Shown here: positions 13,078 through 20,858 of the stretch, in pieces
Numbering within the stretch: the first letter of the stretch is position 1
How the letters are laid out: every line of letters begins with the position of its first letter
IMG/VR virus record: IMGVR_UViG_3300003690_000271
Span: 1 to 23,250 of that record
Strand: one strand, 5' to 3'
From: a virus
DNA: 23,250 bases
The notes under the pieces: model-generated
What the model was told of the DNA's origin: nothing
The model's input: only the letters and a program-made list of their open reading frames with translations
Databases searched by the model: none
Made by a program: the position numbers and the translations under genes

Positions 13078-14007
13078 ATGACGCTTGCACAAGCCATTAC
13101 CATGACACTGAACCGCGTCGGCCTGTTGACCACCAATACGACGTACAAGGATCAGGCTCGGCTGTATCTCAACATGGCAGCGAAGCGGGTGTCAGGAGAG
13201 ATTGGTGGCAAGTGGTGGTGGCTGCATAAGACCACCACGTTCAATACGACCAAGACCCTCACAGTAACGGGCATCAGCACTGCATTCACAGCGGGTGAGA
13301 TTGTTGAACTGGACGCAGACACAACAATTATTGGGACGATAGATGCTGACTATGACGTGACCAACTACCCGACGGCGTTGCTTCTGTCTTCTGTGACAGG
13401 AACGTGGGTAGCTGGTGCTATGACAGGACGAAGCAGTACTGCCACAGCAACGGCGGTGTCTATCGCCGTGACTCAGACCTACGCCCTCGACGCAGACGTG
13501 CTGGTGCCGCATTCGTTTATCGATGAAACCAACAGCCGCACCATCTCTGGTGCCGGTCTTGACATGATCGACGCAGAAGATCCTGACAGAAACAATGAGA
13601 CAAATGCGAGGATATGGGCGGCCGATGGGGTAGACGCGCTGTCGGGCAAGATCCGGGTTCGTCTGTGGCCCTATCACAGCACACCGGGCGATGTTATCCG
13701 CTACCGCTATCGTGGCTTCATTGTTGACTGGACTTCAAGCAACGACTCTACAGAACTGGACAGGTGGTTACCGGAGATCCTGCAGCCGGCGGTGATCTTT
13801 GGTGCGACTGAGATGTATCTGCAGGAGAAGGGCGACTCCGAGGCCGCCGGGGAGAATCGCTTTGAGTACAACGAGGCGATTGATAACGGCAAGGAAACCA
13901 ACCGTACGATCTACGGCAATCGGGTTTGGCGTAGAGCGCAAGTAGGAGATCTCTCAGGCGGGTTCAATTACGTGCCAGCTGATAGCAGTCTTTCGGCAGC
14001 AAGCTGA
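13078..14007 (+). CDS. Head-to-tail adaptor (P22 gp4/T7 gp11-like), 309 aa
   Basis: Role: binds the portal after packaging and provides the platform for the tail nozzle. Seen: GAGG precedes ATG 13078. The N-terminal helices ITMTLNRVGLLTTNTTYKDQ and ARLYLNMAAKRVSGEIGGKW are characteristic of such adaptors. The C-terminal half has YALDADVLVPHSFIDETNSR, IRYRYRGFIVDWTSSNDSTE, LDRWLPEILQPAVIFGATEM and a closing basic helix, all typical. Between them (about 56-140) lies a Thr/Val/Gly-rich beta segment that resembles an inserted beta domain. The stop overlaps the next start (TGATG). Synteny with the following nozzle gene supports the call. Confidence 0.78.
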   Translation: MTLAQAITMTLNRVGLLTTNTTYKDQARLYLNMAAKRVSGEIGGKWWWLHKTTTFNTTKTLTVTGISTAFTAGEIVELDADTTIIGTIDADYDVTNYPTALLLSSVTGTWVAGAMTGRSSTATATAVSIAVTQTYALDADVLVPHSFIDETNSRTISGAGLDMIDAEDPDRNNETNARIWAADGVDALSGKIRVRLWPYHSTPGDVIRYRYRGFIVDWTSSNDSTELDRWLPEILQPAVIFGATEMYLQEKGDSEAAGENRFEYNEAIDNGKETNRTIYGNRVWRRAQVGDLSGGFNYVPADSSLSAAS

Positions 14008-15551
14008 TGGCAATACGTGCCGGTGATATTCAGTACGGTCCATGGACGGGCGGCGTGTGGTACTCGCGGCCTGAAGAGGATGTGGCAGTCGAGGAGATTT
14101 CTGCCATGGAGAATACTCGAATACAGGCGGCCGGCGCCGTAGAGAAGCGCCTCGGTACGGCTTCGTACAAGTCGGCGGCCAACATCTCCCTGGACCCGAC
14201 ACTGACCATGTGCGCCCAGTTCACCGTGCCGCCATCAACCGAGTATGTGGTCATCGTTGCTGGCACGGCCATTTACAAATACTCGTCTGGCTGGTCAGCC
14301 ATTACCGGCAGCGTCACTGTCACCGCTGGCGATGATAATACTTTCGAGTGGGCGACAGACGAGGGCAGCGGTACCCTCTTTGCCACCAACGGCGTCGATA
14401 TTCCCTTCAAGTGGACCGGCAGCAGCAATGCTGCAGTGGTGGATGTAGACTCGCGCTTCACCCGAGCGGATCATGTGGCGCACTGGGACAACCGGGTCTG
14501 GTGGGGCAGCACAGGCACCGACTATGACCGGCTGTGGTTCAGCGATACTGCCGATATTGATACGGTGGGGGCGACCTCGTTCTACCAGTTCGGTCATCCG
14601 ATTACGGCCCTGGTGTCAACGCGCAACGCCCTGTCGGTGCATACCAGTGGCGGCATCTTCACCATGGTGCCCACGGGCAACTCACAGATCCCCTACCAGC
14701 AGCAGCAGCGCACCTCTCGGGCCGCGCTTCATGGCAGAGCGGTGGTGGTGCTGCCTGGAGATCGCCAGTTGATGGTCCGCGAGGACGGCATCTACGAGTG
14801 GGATGGCGGGGATGACGTAGAGAAGAAGTCCTTCGCGCTCGATCTGGGATACTGGCCCCATATCAACGCCTCACGTCTGGTGGAGAGTTTCTCGCTGTAC
14901 TATCCAGCCGAAGCGGAAGCCTGGTTCTGGGTGCCCTATGGCACCGGTCAGACAGAGATGAACCACATCATCATCTACTCGGATCGCCATGACTGCTGGT
15001 TCGGTCCTTACAGCGGATCTGGAGCGTACTTCGACCGCAACTGTGCGGCGTTGATTGATCAGACGCCTCATGCCGGGACATTGGACTCGTCAGGTGATAT
15101 CGGCGGCAAACTGGAAGATCATGCGCCTGCAAACACCTACAACGACGATGACGATACCTCTAATGGCACCGCTATTCGGGCCTATTTCCGCACCGGGGCA
15201 CCAGCACCGTCTGGATCGGCCGAGCGGGTCAGATGGCTGTATTCGCGCACCTACTTTGATGCCACCGGAGATTATAACATCACTGTCAACCAGGAATCGT
15301 CAGGCATATCCGGTACCACCAGGACGCTGAATGTTGCTGGCGGTGGATTCATTCTTAATTCAAGCAAGACCGACGAAGAAGAGCTGGGTACGGTGCGGAT
15401 GCTGGCGCAGGATCTGGACATGAGCGAATACGATCCTCACTCCAGCCTGAAGTTTACCAACAATTCAATTGATGAATTATTTCGTATCCGACGTACGCAT
15501 CCGGTATACAAAGATATTGGCAAGAAGCGCAGAGTTAAGGCAGGAGTTTAG
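14007..15551 (+). CDS. Tail nozzle/DNA-stabilisation protein (P22 gp10/T7 gp12-like), 514 aa
   Basis: Role (inferred): forms the tail tube below the adaptor and closes the DNA exit. Seen: it is coupled to the adaptor by TGATG. The N-terminus (SAMENTRIQAAGAVEKRLGT) is the usual entry of this family: a list of residues naming the anchor, then repeated strand pairs with Trp/Gly/Asp. Propeller-like blades follow: ATDEGSGTLFATNGVDIPFK, HWDNRVWWGSTGTDYDRLWF, HTSGGIFTMVP and EDGIYEWDGGDDVEKKSFAL. The C-terminal region (about 380-514) is a second beta domain ending with RIRRTHPVYKDIGKKRRVKA. Length is close to P22 gp10-type proteins. No enzyme motif was seen. Confidence 0.75.
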   Translation: MAIRAGDIQYGPWTGGVWYSRPEEDVAVEEISAMENTRIQAAGAVEKRLGTASYKSAANISLDPTLTMCAQFTVPPSTEYVVIVAGTAIYKYSSGWSAITGSVTVTAGDDNTFEWATDEGSGTLFATNGVDIPFKWTGSSNAAVVDVDSRFTRADHVAHWDNRVWWGSTGTDYDRLWFSDTADIDTVGATSFYQFGHPITALVSTRNALSVHTSGGIFTMVPTGNSQIPYQQQQRTSRAALHGRAVVVLPGDRQLMVREDGIYEWDGGDDVEKKSFALDLGYWPHINASRLVESFSLYYPAEAEAWFWVPYGTGQTEMNHIIIYSDRHDCWFGPYSGSGAYFDRNCAALIDQTPHAGTLDSSGDIGGKLEDHAPANTYNDDDDTSNGTAIRAYFRTGAPAPSGSAERVRWLYSRTYFDATGDYNITVNQESSGISGTTRTLNVAGGGFILNSSKTDEEELGTVRMLAQDLDMSEYDPHSSLKFTNNSIDELFRIRRTHPVYKDIGKKRRVKAGV

Positions 15552-15553
15552 AG

Positions 15554-18500
15554 ATGCCCCCACCTATTAGTCCCTTCTTTCTTTTTAAAGATCCTTCTGA
15601 CATTCAATGGTCTGGTACCCAGAGGCTTACGGGCAACCAGTTGCGTGGGTTTGGGGATTTTGGGTTCGATCCGAACATCTCTATTGGCGACATTATTCCC
15701 GGCGCCTCTCAACCTGGTACTGCCTATCAGGCGCCCGGCACTCGGGGCATTTTCCAAGACGGCATCCAGATCGGCTCTACCAGCGAGAGGAACGTAATTG
15801 AGACACCTGGTGGACCCGGTGGCGAGGGATTCTCTCTCTTCACGTCTACTGCTGCAAACGGTCAGGCTGTGGATGCCTTGCCGGAAACAGTTGTGAGTGT
15901 TGCCGATGACGAAGGCGCTTTGCCGGCAGCAAAAAGTGCTGGTGTCCTGCCTGTTGACTATGAATTGGACACTGCTGATGACGATGATGCTGCTGCCGCT
16001 GATGATGGTACCGTCTTTACACCGACCACTGGAATAGGGGCACAGTGGGACCCGGATTGGTTTGAAGATCAGGCGCCGTGGCAAAGCCCAGTAGACTATC
16101 TCTATAACCCCTGGTTTACAGACCTGGATCTGCGAAGTTTCACCGAACACCATTTCGGCAGCAGAGAATATTTCGCCCTGTATGGGGGCCGGCCTGGCAG
16201 AGCCTTCCGAAACTTGGGTACTGATCCTGTAGTGCAGATGCTCGTTCAAAGGTGGAAGTACCCTGATAGGGATGTACCTCGTCCTTCCGCTAAACAGATG
16301 CAGGAGCTTACCACCAAGTTTATGCAGGAAATGCTCCGCATTAGAGGCGAGTCTGAGAATATAGAGACAGAGATTGTTCAATCGGTTACCGGCAGCACCC
16401 CAGCCGGCCACCAAGACTCCATATTTATGACCAATCTCTATGGGATGCCTCCTGAGCTGCTCAATATGTTTGCCGAGTTGCCAGGGACCATTGGTACGGA
16501 CATCCTTGCCAATCTCGGCGGTCTGGGTGCAGATATTCTCGGGGGTCTGGACATCCCTGAACTTGCCAGTGACATCGGCACGGGTATTCGTGGCGCTATT
16601 GATCCTCTGACCGGCGCTGACTTTGGCCTTGATGTCATCGAGCGGGACATTTTTGGCGAAGGCGGCTTGGAGGAGAAACTCCGCGGCCTCGGCCTTGGGG
16701 AGCTTGCCGCGGCCATCGGTACACAGGGTGGCCGTCTTAATGAGTTGGCAAATCAACTGCGATTAGGGATGAAATTCCCTACTGGATTTGTTGAAACAGC
16801 AGGGACTTTGGCAGATCAACTGGGCGGTATGACTGACGACCTTGGGGTGCTGGGCGCATCTCCTGTGCCCAACGCGTTATTCAGGAACCTGCAGAGGTCG
16901 CAGGGCTTGTTGGATGATATTATCGGCGGCTCCTTTGGCGGTGAGGGATATGGCTTCCCGGCACAACGGACTGGCTTGGCAAAGGCGCTCGGTCAGGGCG
17001 AAGACCTGGAGACGCTGCTGGGTGGATTGCCTGCACCGCCTGATCTGAGCCTTACAGGCGGTCCATTAGATCAGGCCCGACTGCTCAACGAGCTGTTTAC
17101 TCTCGGGGAAGGTCAACTTGAAGGTCTTGGCGAGGACGTTGGCGCCCTGCGGCGTGGGGCCGTAACAGATCTTAGTGACGACTTGGAAAGACTGGGGCTT
17201 GGAGGCTTAGAAGGAAAGATTGGATCATTCTTGGGAGAAGGAGGCACCTTCAAAAACCTTGAAGGCTTACTGGGTGGCCTCGGCCTCGGGATAGACGATC
17301 TGCTACCGAGTCGGGAGCTGCTACGTGAACAGCTCGCGTATCGTGCCCCCAGATTGACGGCAGCTCAGGTACTGCCGGATGAGGGGATTCTGGATGAGGC
17401 GTGGACAGCGATGAGGCCGGAGCAATTGACGACAGGCGATCTGCTGCCGGATGAGGGGATTCTGGATGCAGCGTGGACGGGGATGCGGCCTGTCCCGCTG
17501 ACGTTGGACGACCTGCTGCCGACCGAGGGCCAACTGACTACAGCGTGGGATGAGCGTAAGCCCGTCGGATTGGGCGTGGAGGGCCTGCTGCCGGGGAAGG
17601 ATGAGTTGGATAGAGCGTGGGCGCTGCGGAGACCTACCAGGTTGACAGCAGGGGACTTGCTGCCTGGGGACTTGACGGAACGGTGGGATGAGATGCGGCC
17701 CTCCCCGCTGACGATAGACGACCTGGGCCTTGATCCGCTCAATGCCCTCCTTGATCGCCTGGATCTTGGTGGTCTTGATCCGCTTGGTCGCCTTGAAGAT
17801 TCCTCTGCGTATGTGGGTCCGCTGAACGATCTACTGGCTGGCATTCAGGCTGGTGATTTTGGTCGATTGCCAGATCTGTTGGCAAATGCCGGTGTCGATA
17901 TCAACTTGCCAGGTCTGGATCGTATCGAAACTCTCTTAGGCCCTCTTAGCCTCCTGCCGGGCATGGGAGGGCAAGTACAAGGTTTGGCAGATACGATGCC
18001 CGGCGAGTTAAGCAAGATCATCGAACTTCTTGGCCCAGAGGGTTTGGGTAGGGGTGGTGGAGTCACAGATATCTCCGGCCTTGAGGACTCGCTGGCCGAC
18101 ATTCTGGCTCGACTGGACACCGCCGACGGCCTACAGCCTTCCGGCGCAGGTGGCGTATTTGAGGAGTTGCTTGATGCCATTCGAGGCGACTTTGACCGAC
18201 CGACCACAGCAGAAGAGTTGCGGGCCGATCCGATCACTGCCTCGATTCTCGCAGATCAGGAAGAGCAAGATCGCCTGCGCGAACGGGAGGACCGGGAGCT
18301 GCTGCAGAGGTTTGGCGTCCTGCGTGGTGGTCAGACTATCGATCTGGCCAATCTACGAGCCGACGACCAGAGCCGTGCGGTACTGGCAGCGTTGGGACAG
18401 GGCGCCGAGAGGGCCGAAGCTCGCTTCACCGGAGCCATTGGAGCCGGCACCGACATCGCCGGCCTGCTGGAGCGCAGGGAACTGGCACGGGCAGGGGAAC

Positions 18501-18745
18501 TGGGGTGGATGGACGGTGAACGCACCCTTGCTGGTCAGGATCAGGATGCGGCACTGCTGTCCGCTATCTTTACCATGTTGCAGAGCGAGTTTAATCCACT
18601 TACGACGGCAGACCAGCAGCAGGTTGACCTGGTTCGGTCGTTACTGCCTCTGCTTCCTCCAGATATGCGTCAAACATTGGAAGAAATGTTTGAGGGGGCT
18701 GGTTTTGCAACTCCTAACACCAGGAATAGAGATCGCTGGAGATAA
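15554..18745 (+). CDS. Large Leu/Gly-rich structural protein with 24-residue tandem repeats, 1063 aa
   Basis: Seen: AGGAG precedes ATG 15554, two bases after the nozzle stop. Residues about 1-190 are low-complexity and acidic. LGTDPVVQMLVQRW (221-234) and IVQSVTGST (274-282) echo peptides in the 259- and 770-residue proteins. From about 300 to 590 the sequence is a run of Leu/Gly-rich amphipathic helices (LGGLGADILGGLDIPELASD and similar). Five 24-residue repeats occupy 601-718. The C-terminal part (about 890-1050) is charged helix and then SAIFTMLQSEFNP. No transmembrane span or catalytic motif is evident. No family is recognised. In podovirus-like gene order this position holds internal/ejected virion proteins, so an ejected or core-stack protein is the working inference. 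Confidence 0.75.
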   Translation: MPPPISPFFLFKDPSDIQWSGTQRLTGNQLRGFGDFGFDPNISIGDIIPGASQPGTAYQAPGTRGIFQDGIQIGSTSERNVIETPGGPGGEGFSLFTSTAANGQAVDALPETVVSVADDEGALPAAKSAGVLPVDYELDTADDDDAAAADDGTVFTPTTGIGAQWDPDWFEDQAPWQSPVDYLYNPWFTDLDLRSFTEHHFGSREYFALYGGRPGRAFRNLGTDPVVQMLVQRWKYPDRDVPRPSAKQMQELTTKFMQEMLRIRGESENIETEIVQSVTGSTPAGHQDSIFMTNLYGMPPELLNMFAELPGTIGTDILANLGGLGADILGGLDIPELASDIGTGIRGAIDPLTGADFGLDVIERDIFGEGGLEEKLRGLGLGELAAAIGTQGGRLNELANQLRLGMKFPTGFVETAGTLADQLGGMTDDLGVLGASPVPNALFRNLQRSQGLLDDIIGGSFGGEGYGFPAQRTGLAKALGQGEDLETLLGGLPAPPDLSLTGGPLDQARLLNELFTLGEGQLEGLGEDVGALRRGAVTDLSDDLERLGLGGLEGKIGSFLGEGGTFKNLEGLLGGLGLGIDDLLPSRELLREQLAYRAPRLTAAQVLPDEGILDEAWTAMRPEQLTTGDLLPDEGILDAAWTGMRPVPLTLDDLLPTEGQLTTAWDERKPVGLGVEGLLPGKDELDRAWALRRPTRLTAGDLLPGDLTERWDEMRPSPLTIDDLGLDPLNALLDRLDLGGLDPLGRLEDSSAYVGPLNDLLAGIQAGDFGRLPDLLANAGVDINLPGLDRIETLLGPLSLLPGMGGQVQGLADTMPGELSKIIELLGPEGLGRGGGVTDISGLEDSLADILARLDTADGLQPSGAGGVFEELLDAIRGDFDRPTTAEELRADPITASILADQEEQDRLREREDRELLQRFGVLRGGQTIDLANLRADDQSRAVLAALGQGAERAEARFTGAIGAGTDIAGLLERRELARAGELGWMDGERTLAGQDQDAALLSAIFTMLQSEFNPLTTADQQQVDLVRSLLPLLPPDMRQTLEEMFEGAGFATPNTRNRDRWR
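17354..17707 (+). repeat. Five tandem 72-base (24-residue) repeats
   Basis: Units start at 17354, 17426, 17498, 17570 and 17642; the fifth is 66 bases. A partial sixth begins at 17708. Consensus: L-T-x-x-D-L-L-P-x-E-G-x-L-D-x-A-W-x-x-M-R-P-x-x. Units 1 and 2 share CTGCCGGATGAGGGGATTCT exactly, so duplication is recent. Later units have diverged in sequence while keeping Leu, Pro, Trp and Arg-Pro positions. Confidence 0.9.
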
Positions 18746-18747
18746 TT

Positions 18748-19233
18748 ATGGGACCATTAGGAATAGCAGCACTAACGGCGCTAATTACTTCGGGCGTTCA
18801 AGCCGGCGCTGGTGCGCTTGAAAGCCGTAGACAGGGAAAGATCGAGAAAAAGAGGGCAGGTCTTCAGGACGTTCTTCAGGCCCTTAATCCGCAGACGGCA
18901 GGTCAGCAGCCCGTACGTCAAGGACAGGGATGGGGGCAACTTGGAGATACTATGGCTGATCCTCTGGTACAGAATCTCGTGAAGGATCTGATCGGTAAAA
19001 TTATGCCGTCACAAAAACGTACCAATCTACCTGATGCCAGCCAGGCGCTGACAGGTGGTGGGCGGTTCGGTGCCGCTGGATCTGGCGTTCCGGGTGCAGC
19101 ACGAAGGCCAAGTGCTGTTTCGAGAGCGCCAGCGGCTGTGCCGTATCATCTTCAGAACCTTCGTCAGCCTTCATTGGGAGCAGAGGGAACACCATTGCCT
19201 GCCGGCCTCCTTGATTTGCTGTTCCGCGGATAA
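18748..19233 (+). CDS. Small virion-type protein with N-terminal hydrophobic helix, 161 aa
   Basis: Seen: TGGAGA precedes ATG 18748, two bases after the previous stop. Residues 3-24 (PLGIAALTALITSGVQAGAG) form a Gly/Ala-rich hydrophobic helix, followed by a basic segment (ESRRQGKIEKKR). LGDTMADPLVQNLVKDLIG (65-83) resembles the DP-x-x-x-N-x-V peptides of other proteins in this window. The C-terminus is Pro/Ala/Arg-rich and flexible. Known: small ejection proteins of T7/P22-type phages carry Ala/Gly-rich hydrophobic helices that enter membranes. Inference: an ejected protein or pore-forming component. No sequence family is recognised. Confidence 0.65.
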   Translation: MGPLGIAALTALITSGVQAGAGALESRRQGKIEKKRAGLQDVLQALNPQTAGQQPVRQGQGWGQLGDTMADPLVQNLVKDLIGKIMPSQKRTNLPDASQALTGGGRFGAAGSGVPGAARRPSAVSRAPAAVPYHLQNLRQPSLGAEGTPLPAGLLDLLFRG

Positions 19234-19244
19234 CGAGGATAACA

Positions 19245-20858
19245 ATGCCAGGTGAAGTGACCAATCTGCAAAACAGGCTTCGTCAACTGAATCCAGAGGC
19301 CGCTGCCCGTGCCGAGGAACTCATCGCGGGTGGCATGGAGCCTGCGGCTGCGTACGCGAAGGCGGCTCAAGATTTTGGCGTCTCGATGCTGCCCGATGTC
19401 CCTACCGTATCGGATGATTTTGATACGCCCATCCAGCCTCCGACTGACGAGTTGGATATTACTATTGGCCAGGACGATTCCTTTGCAGAGACGGACCTCT
19501 TGTCTCAGGGTGGTGCCAATGGGAGGTCTGCCGTCATGCAGGCCCTCTCCGCAGTGGGCCAGCGACCTGCTGTAGAAGCTCCTGTAGTACAACCGCCTGA
19601 TCTCAAGCTGAGTATCCTGCAGGCGTTGTCAAAGGCAGGCAGTGGCTTGCTCGGGTTGAGGGATCAGTCCCGTACCGAGAAGCGCAATCGGGCTTCACAG
19701 GCTACAGCCAATGTGATCAACGCCTTGTCCAAGGGCCGTGCAGGGGCGCGTGGGCTGCAGGAAGAGTCTCGTCCAGGTCTACTTACCCGACTGGCCGCAG
19801 TGCCTGGTCAGGTGGCAGGTGCTGGCCTGGAGTTTCAGGCTGATCGACAGGCTGCTGAACAGCAGGCTTTTGAGAACCGCATCAAGGGTGCTGGTCGGCC
19901 CTTTGACGAGATGAATACGATATTGCAGCGTCAGCAGGAAGAGGAGCGGATACGGATAGCCCAATTAAATGCCGCGATGCGTGACCGCACAACGACAGTG
20001 GCTGAAGAAGGCTCTACTTTGAGAGCGGATAAGTTTGCGTATGAGCAATGGCGTGACGACTTAGACCTGGAAGGCGAAGAGCCGACATCTTCCTTGCAGA
20101 CAGGATTGCAAGAGTTGGGTCGCAAGGGCATGTCGCTGAACACCGTACTCGACGGCGATGTAGAGCTTCGTGAACGATATAATAGTTATGGGCCTACTGG
20201 CAAGTTGGTATTTGAACAAGCATTAGCCAAGGGCACTCGTTTACATGCACAAGAACTTGATAAGGCACTACTGACGTTGCGTCGTGGGATGGGGGCGGCG
20301 GGTTCGGCTTCAGAGCGAATGCAAATTGCCGCTGCGGAATCGTTCCAGGGCGAACTTAAGGATCTACAGGGCCTCTGGAATGCTGCAGGGATGCGTGGCT
20401 TCGTTCAGGGTTTATTCCAAACTGTCAATATCGGGTTTGATCCAGATGAACACACCGGATCGCTGTTTATGCGTAGAGTCTTCGACGATTCGGCCAACCT
20501 CAGTGACGCTCTTGTAGGGTTCGGTCTGAAGATTGCCCGTATTCTCAATGGTGGTCGCCCGAGCGATAAGGATCTTATTGCCGCACGTAGGTTGCTACCC
20601 TTGCAGTCGGACAGCGACGCTTTGGCCGAGAAGAAGTTCCAGTTCCTGCAGACAGTCTTCCAGCACCGAGTCAACGCTATCCGCAACCAGTTGACGACGA
20701 ACTTTGGCCCTGCCGCTGACGAGAGTGTGGAAGATTATATCAAACGGGCCATGAACAACCCCGGCGAAGTAGTCTCGGCGGCTGTTGTAAATGCAGAGAC
20801 AGGTGCTGTGCCGGTGGAGGATGGTGGTGTAGAAGGGTCAGCGGAGGACTTTGACTAA
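19245..20858 (+). CDS. Putative internal virion protein, 537 aa
   Basis: Seen: GAGG precedes ATG 19245. The N-terminus (VTNLQNRLRQLNPEAAARAE, then ELIAGGMEPAAAYAKAAQDF) is helical. An acidic patch DELDITIGQDDSFAETDLL (68-86) echoes the ELGQDLE motif. Residues 90-260 are Ala/Gln/Arg-rich helices (QADRQAAEQQAFENRIKGAG, RQQEEERIRIAQLNAAMRDR). A more globular section (about 330-500) has MQIAAAESFQGELKDLQGLW and SLFMRRVFDDSANLSDALVG. No lysozyme or protease motif is visible. The stop overlaps the next start (TAATG), implying coupled synthesis. Gene order and helix content suggest an ejection protein; no family is recognised. Confidence 0.68.
   Translation: MPGEVTNLQNRLRQLNPEAAARAEELIAGGMEPAAAYAKAAQDFGVSMLPDVPTVSDDFDTPIQPPTDELDITIGQDDSFAETDLLSQGGANGRSAVMQALSAVGQRPAVEAPVVQPPDLKLSILQALSKAGSGLLGLRDQSRTEKRNRASQATANVINALSKGRAGARGLQEESRPGLLTRLAAVPGQVAGAGLEFQADRQAAEQQAFENRIKGAGRPFDEMNTILQRQQEEERIRIAQLNAAMRDRTTTVAEEGSTLRADKFAYEQWRDDLDLEGEEPTSSLQTGLQELGRKGMSLNTVLDGDVELRERYNSYGPTGKLVFEQALAKGTRLHAQELDKALLTLRRGMGAAGSASERMQIAAAESFQGELKDLQGLWNAAGMRGFVQGLFQTVNIGFDPDEHTGSLFMRRVFDDSANLSDALVGFGLKIARILNGGRPSDKDLIAARRLLPLQSDSDALAEKKFQFLQTVFQHRVNAIRNQLTTNFGPAADESVEDYIKRAMNNPGEVVSAAVVNAETGAVPVEDGGVEGSAEDFD

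Noticed and set aside
15548-16756. A 402-codon open frame on the minus strand opposite the 1063-residue gene
   Set aside because: It is fully antisense to a frame with clear ribosome-binding site, spacing and repeats. No motif is recognisable in it, and long antisense frames arise in such G/C-biased coding sequence.
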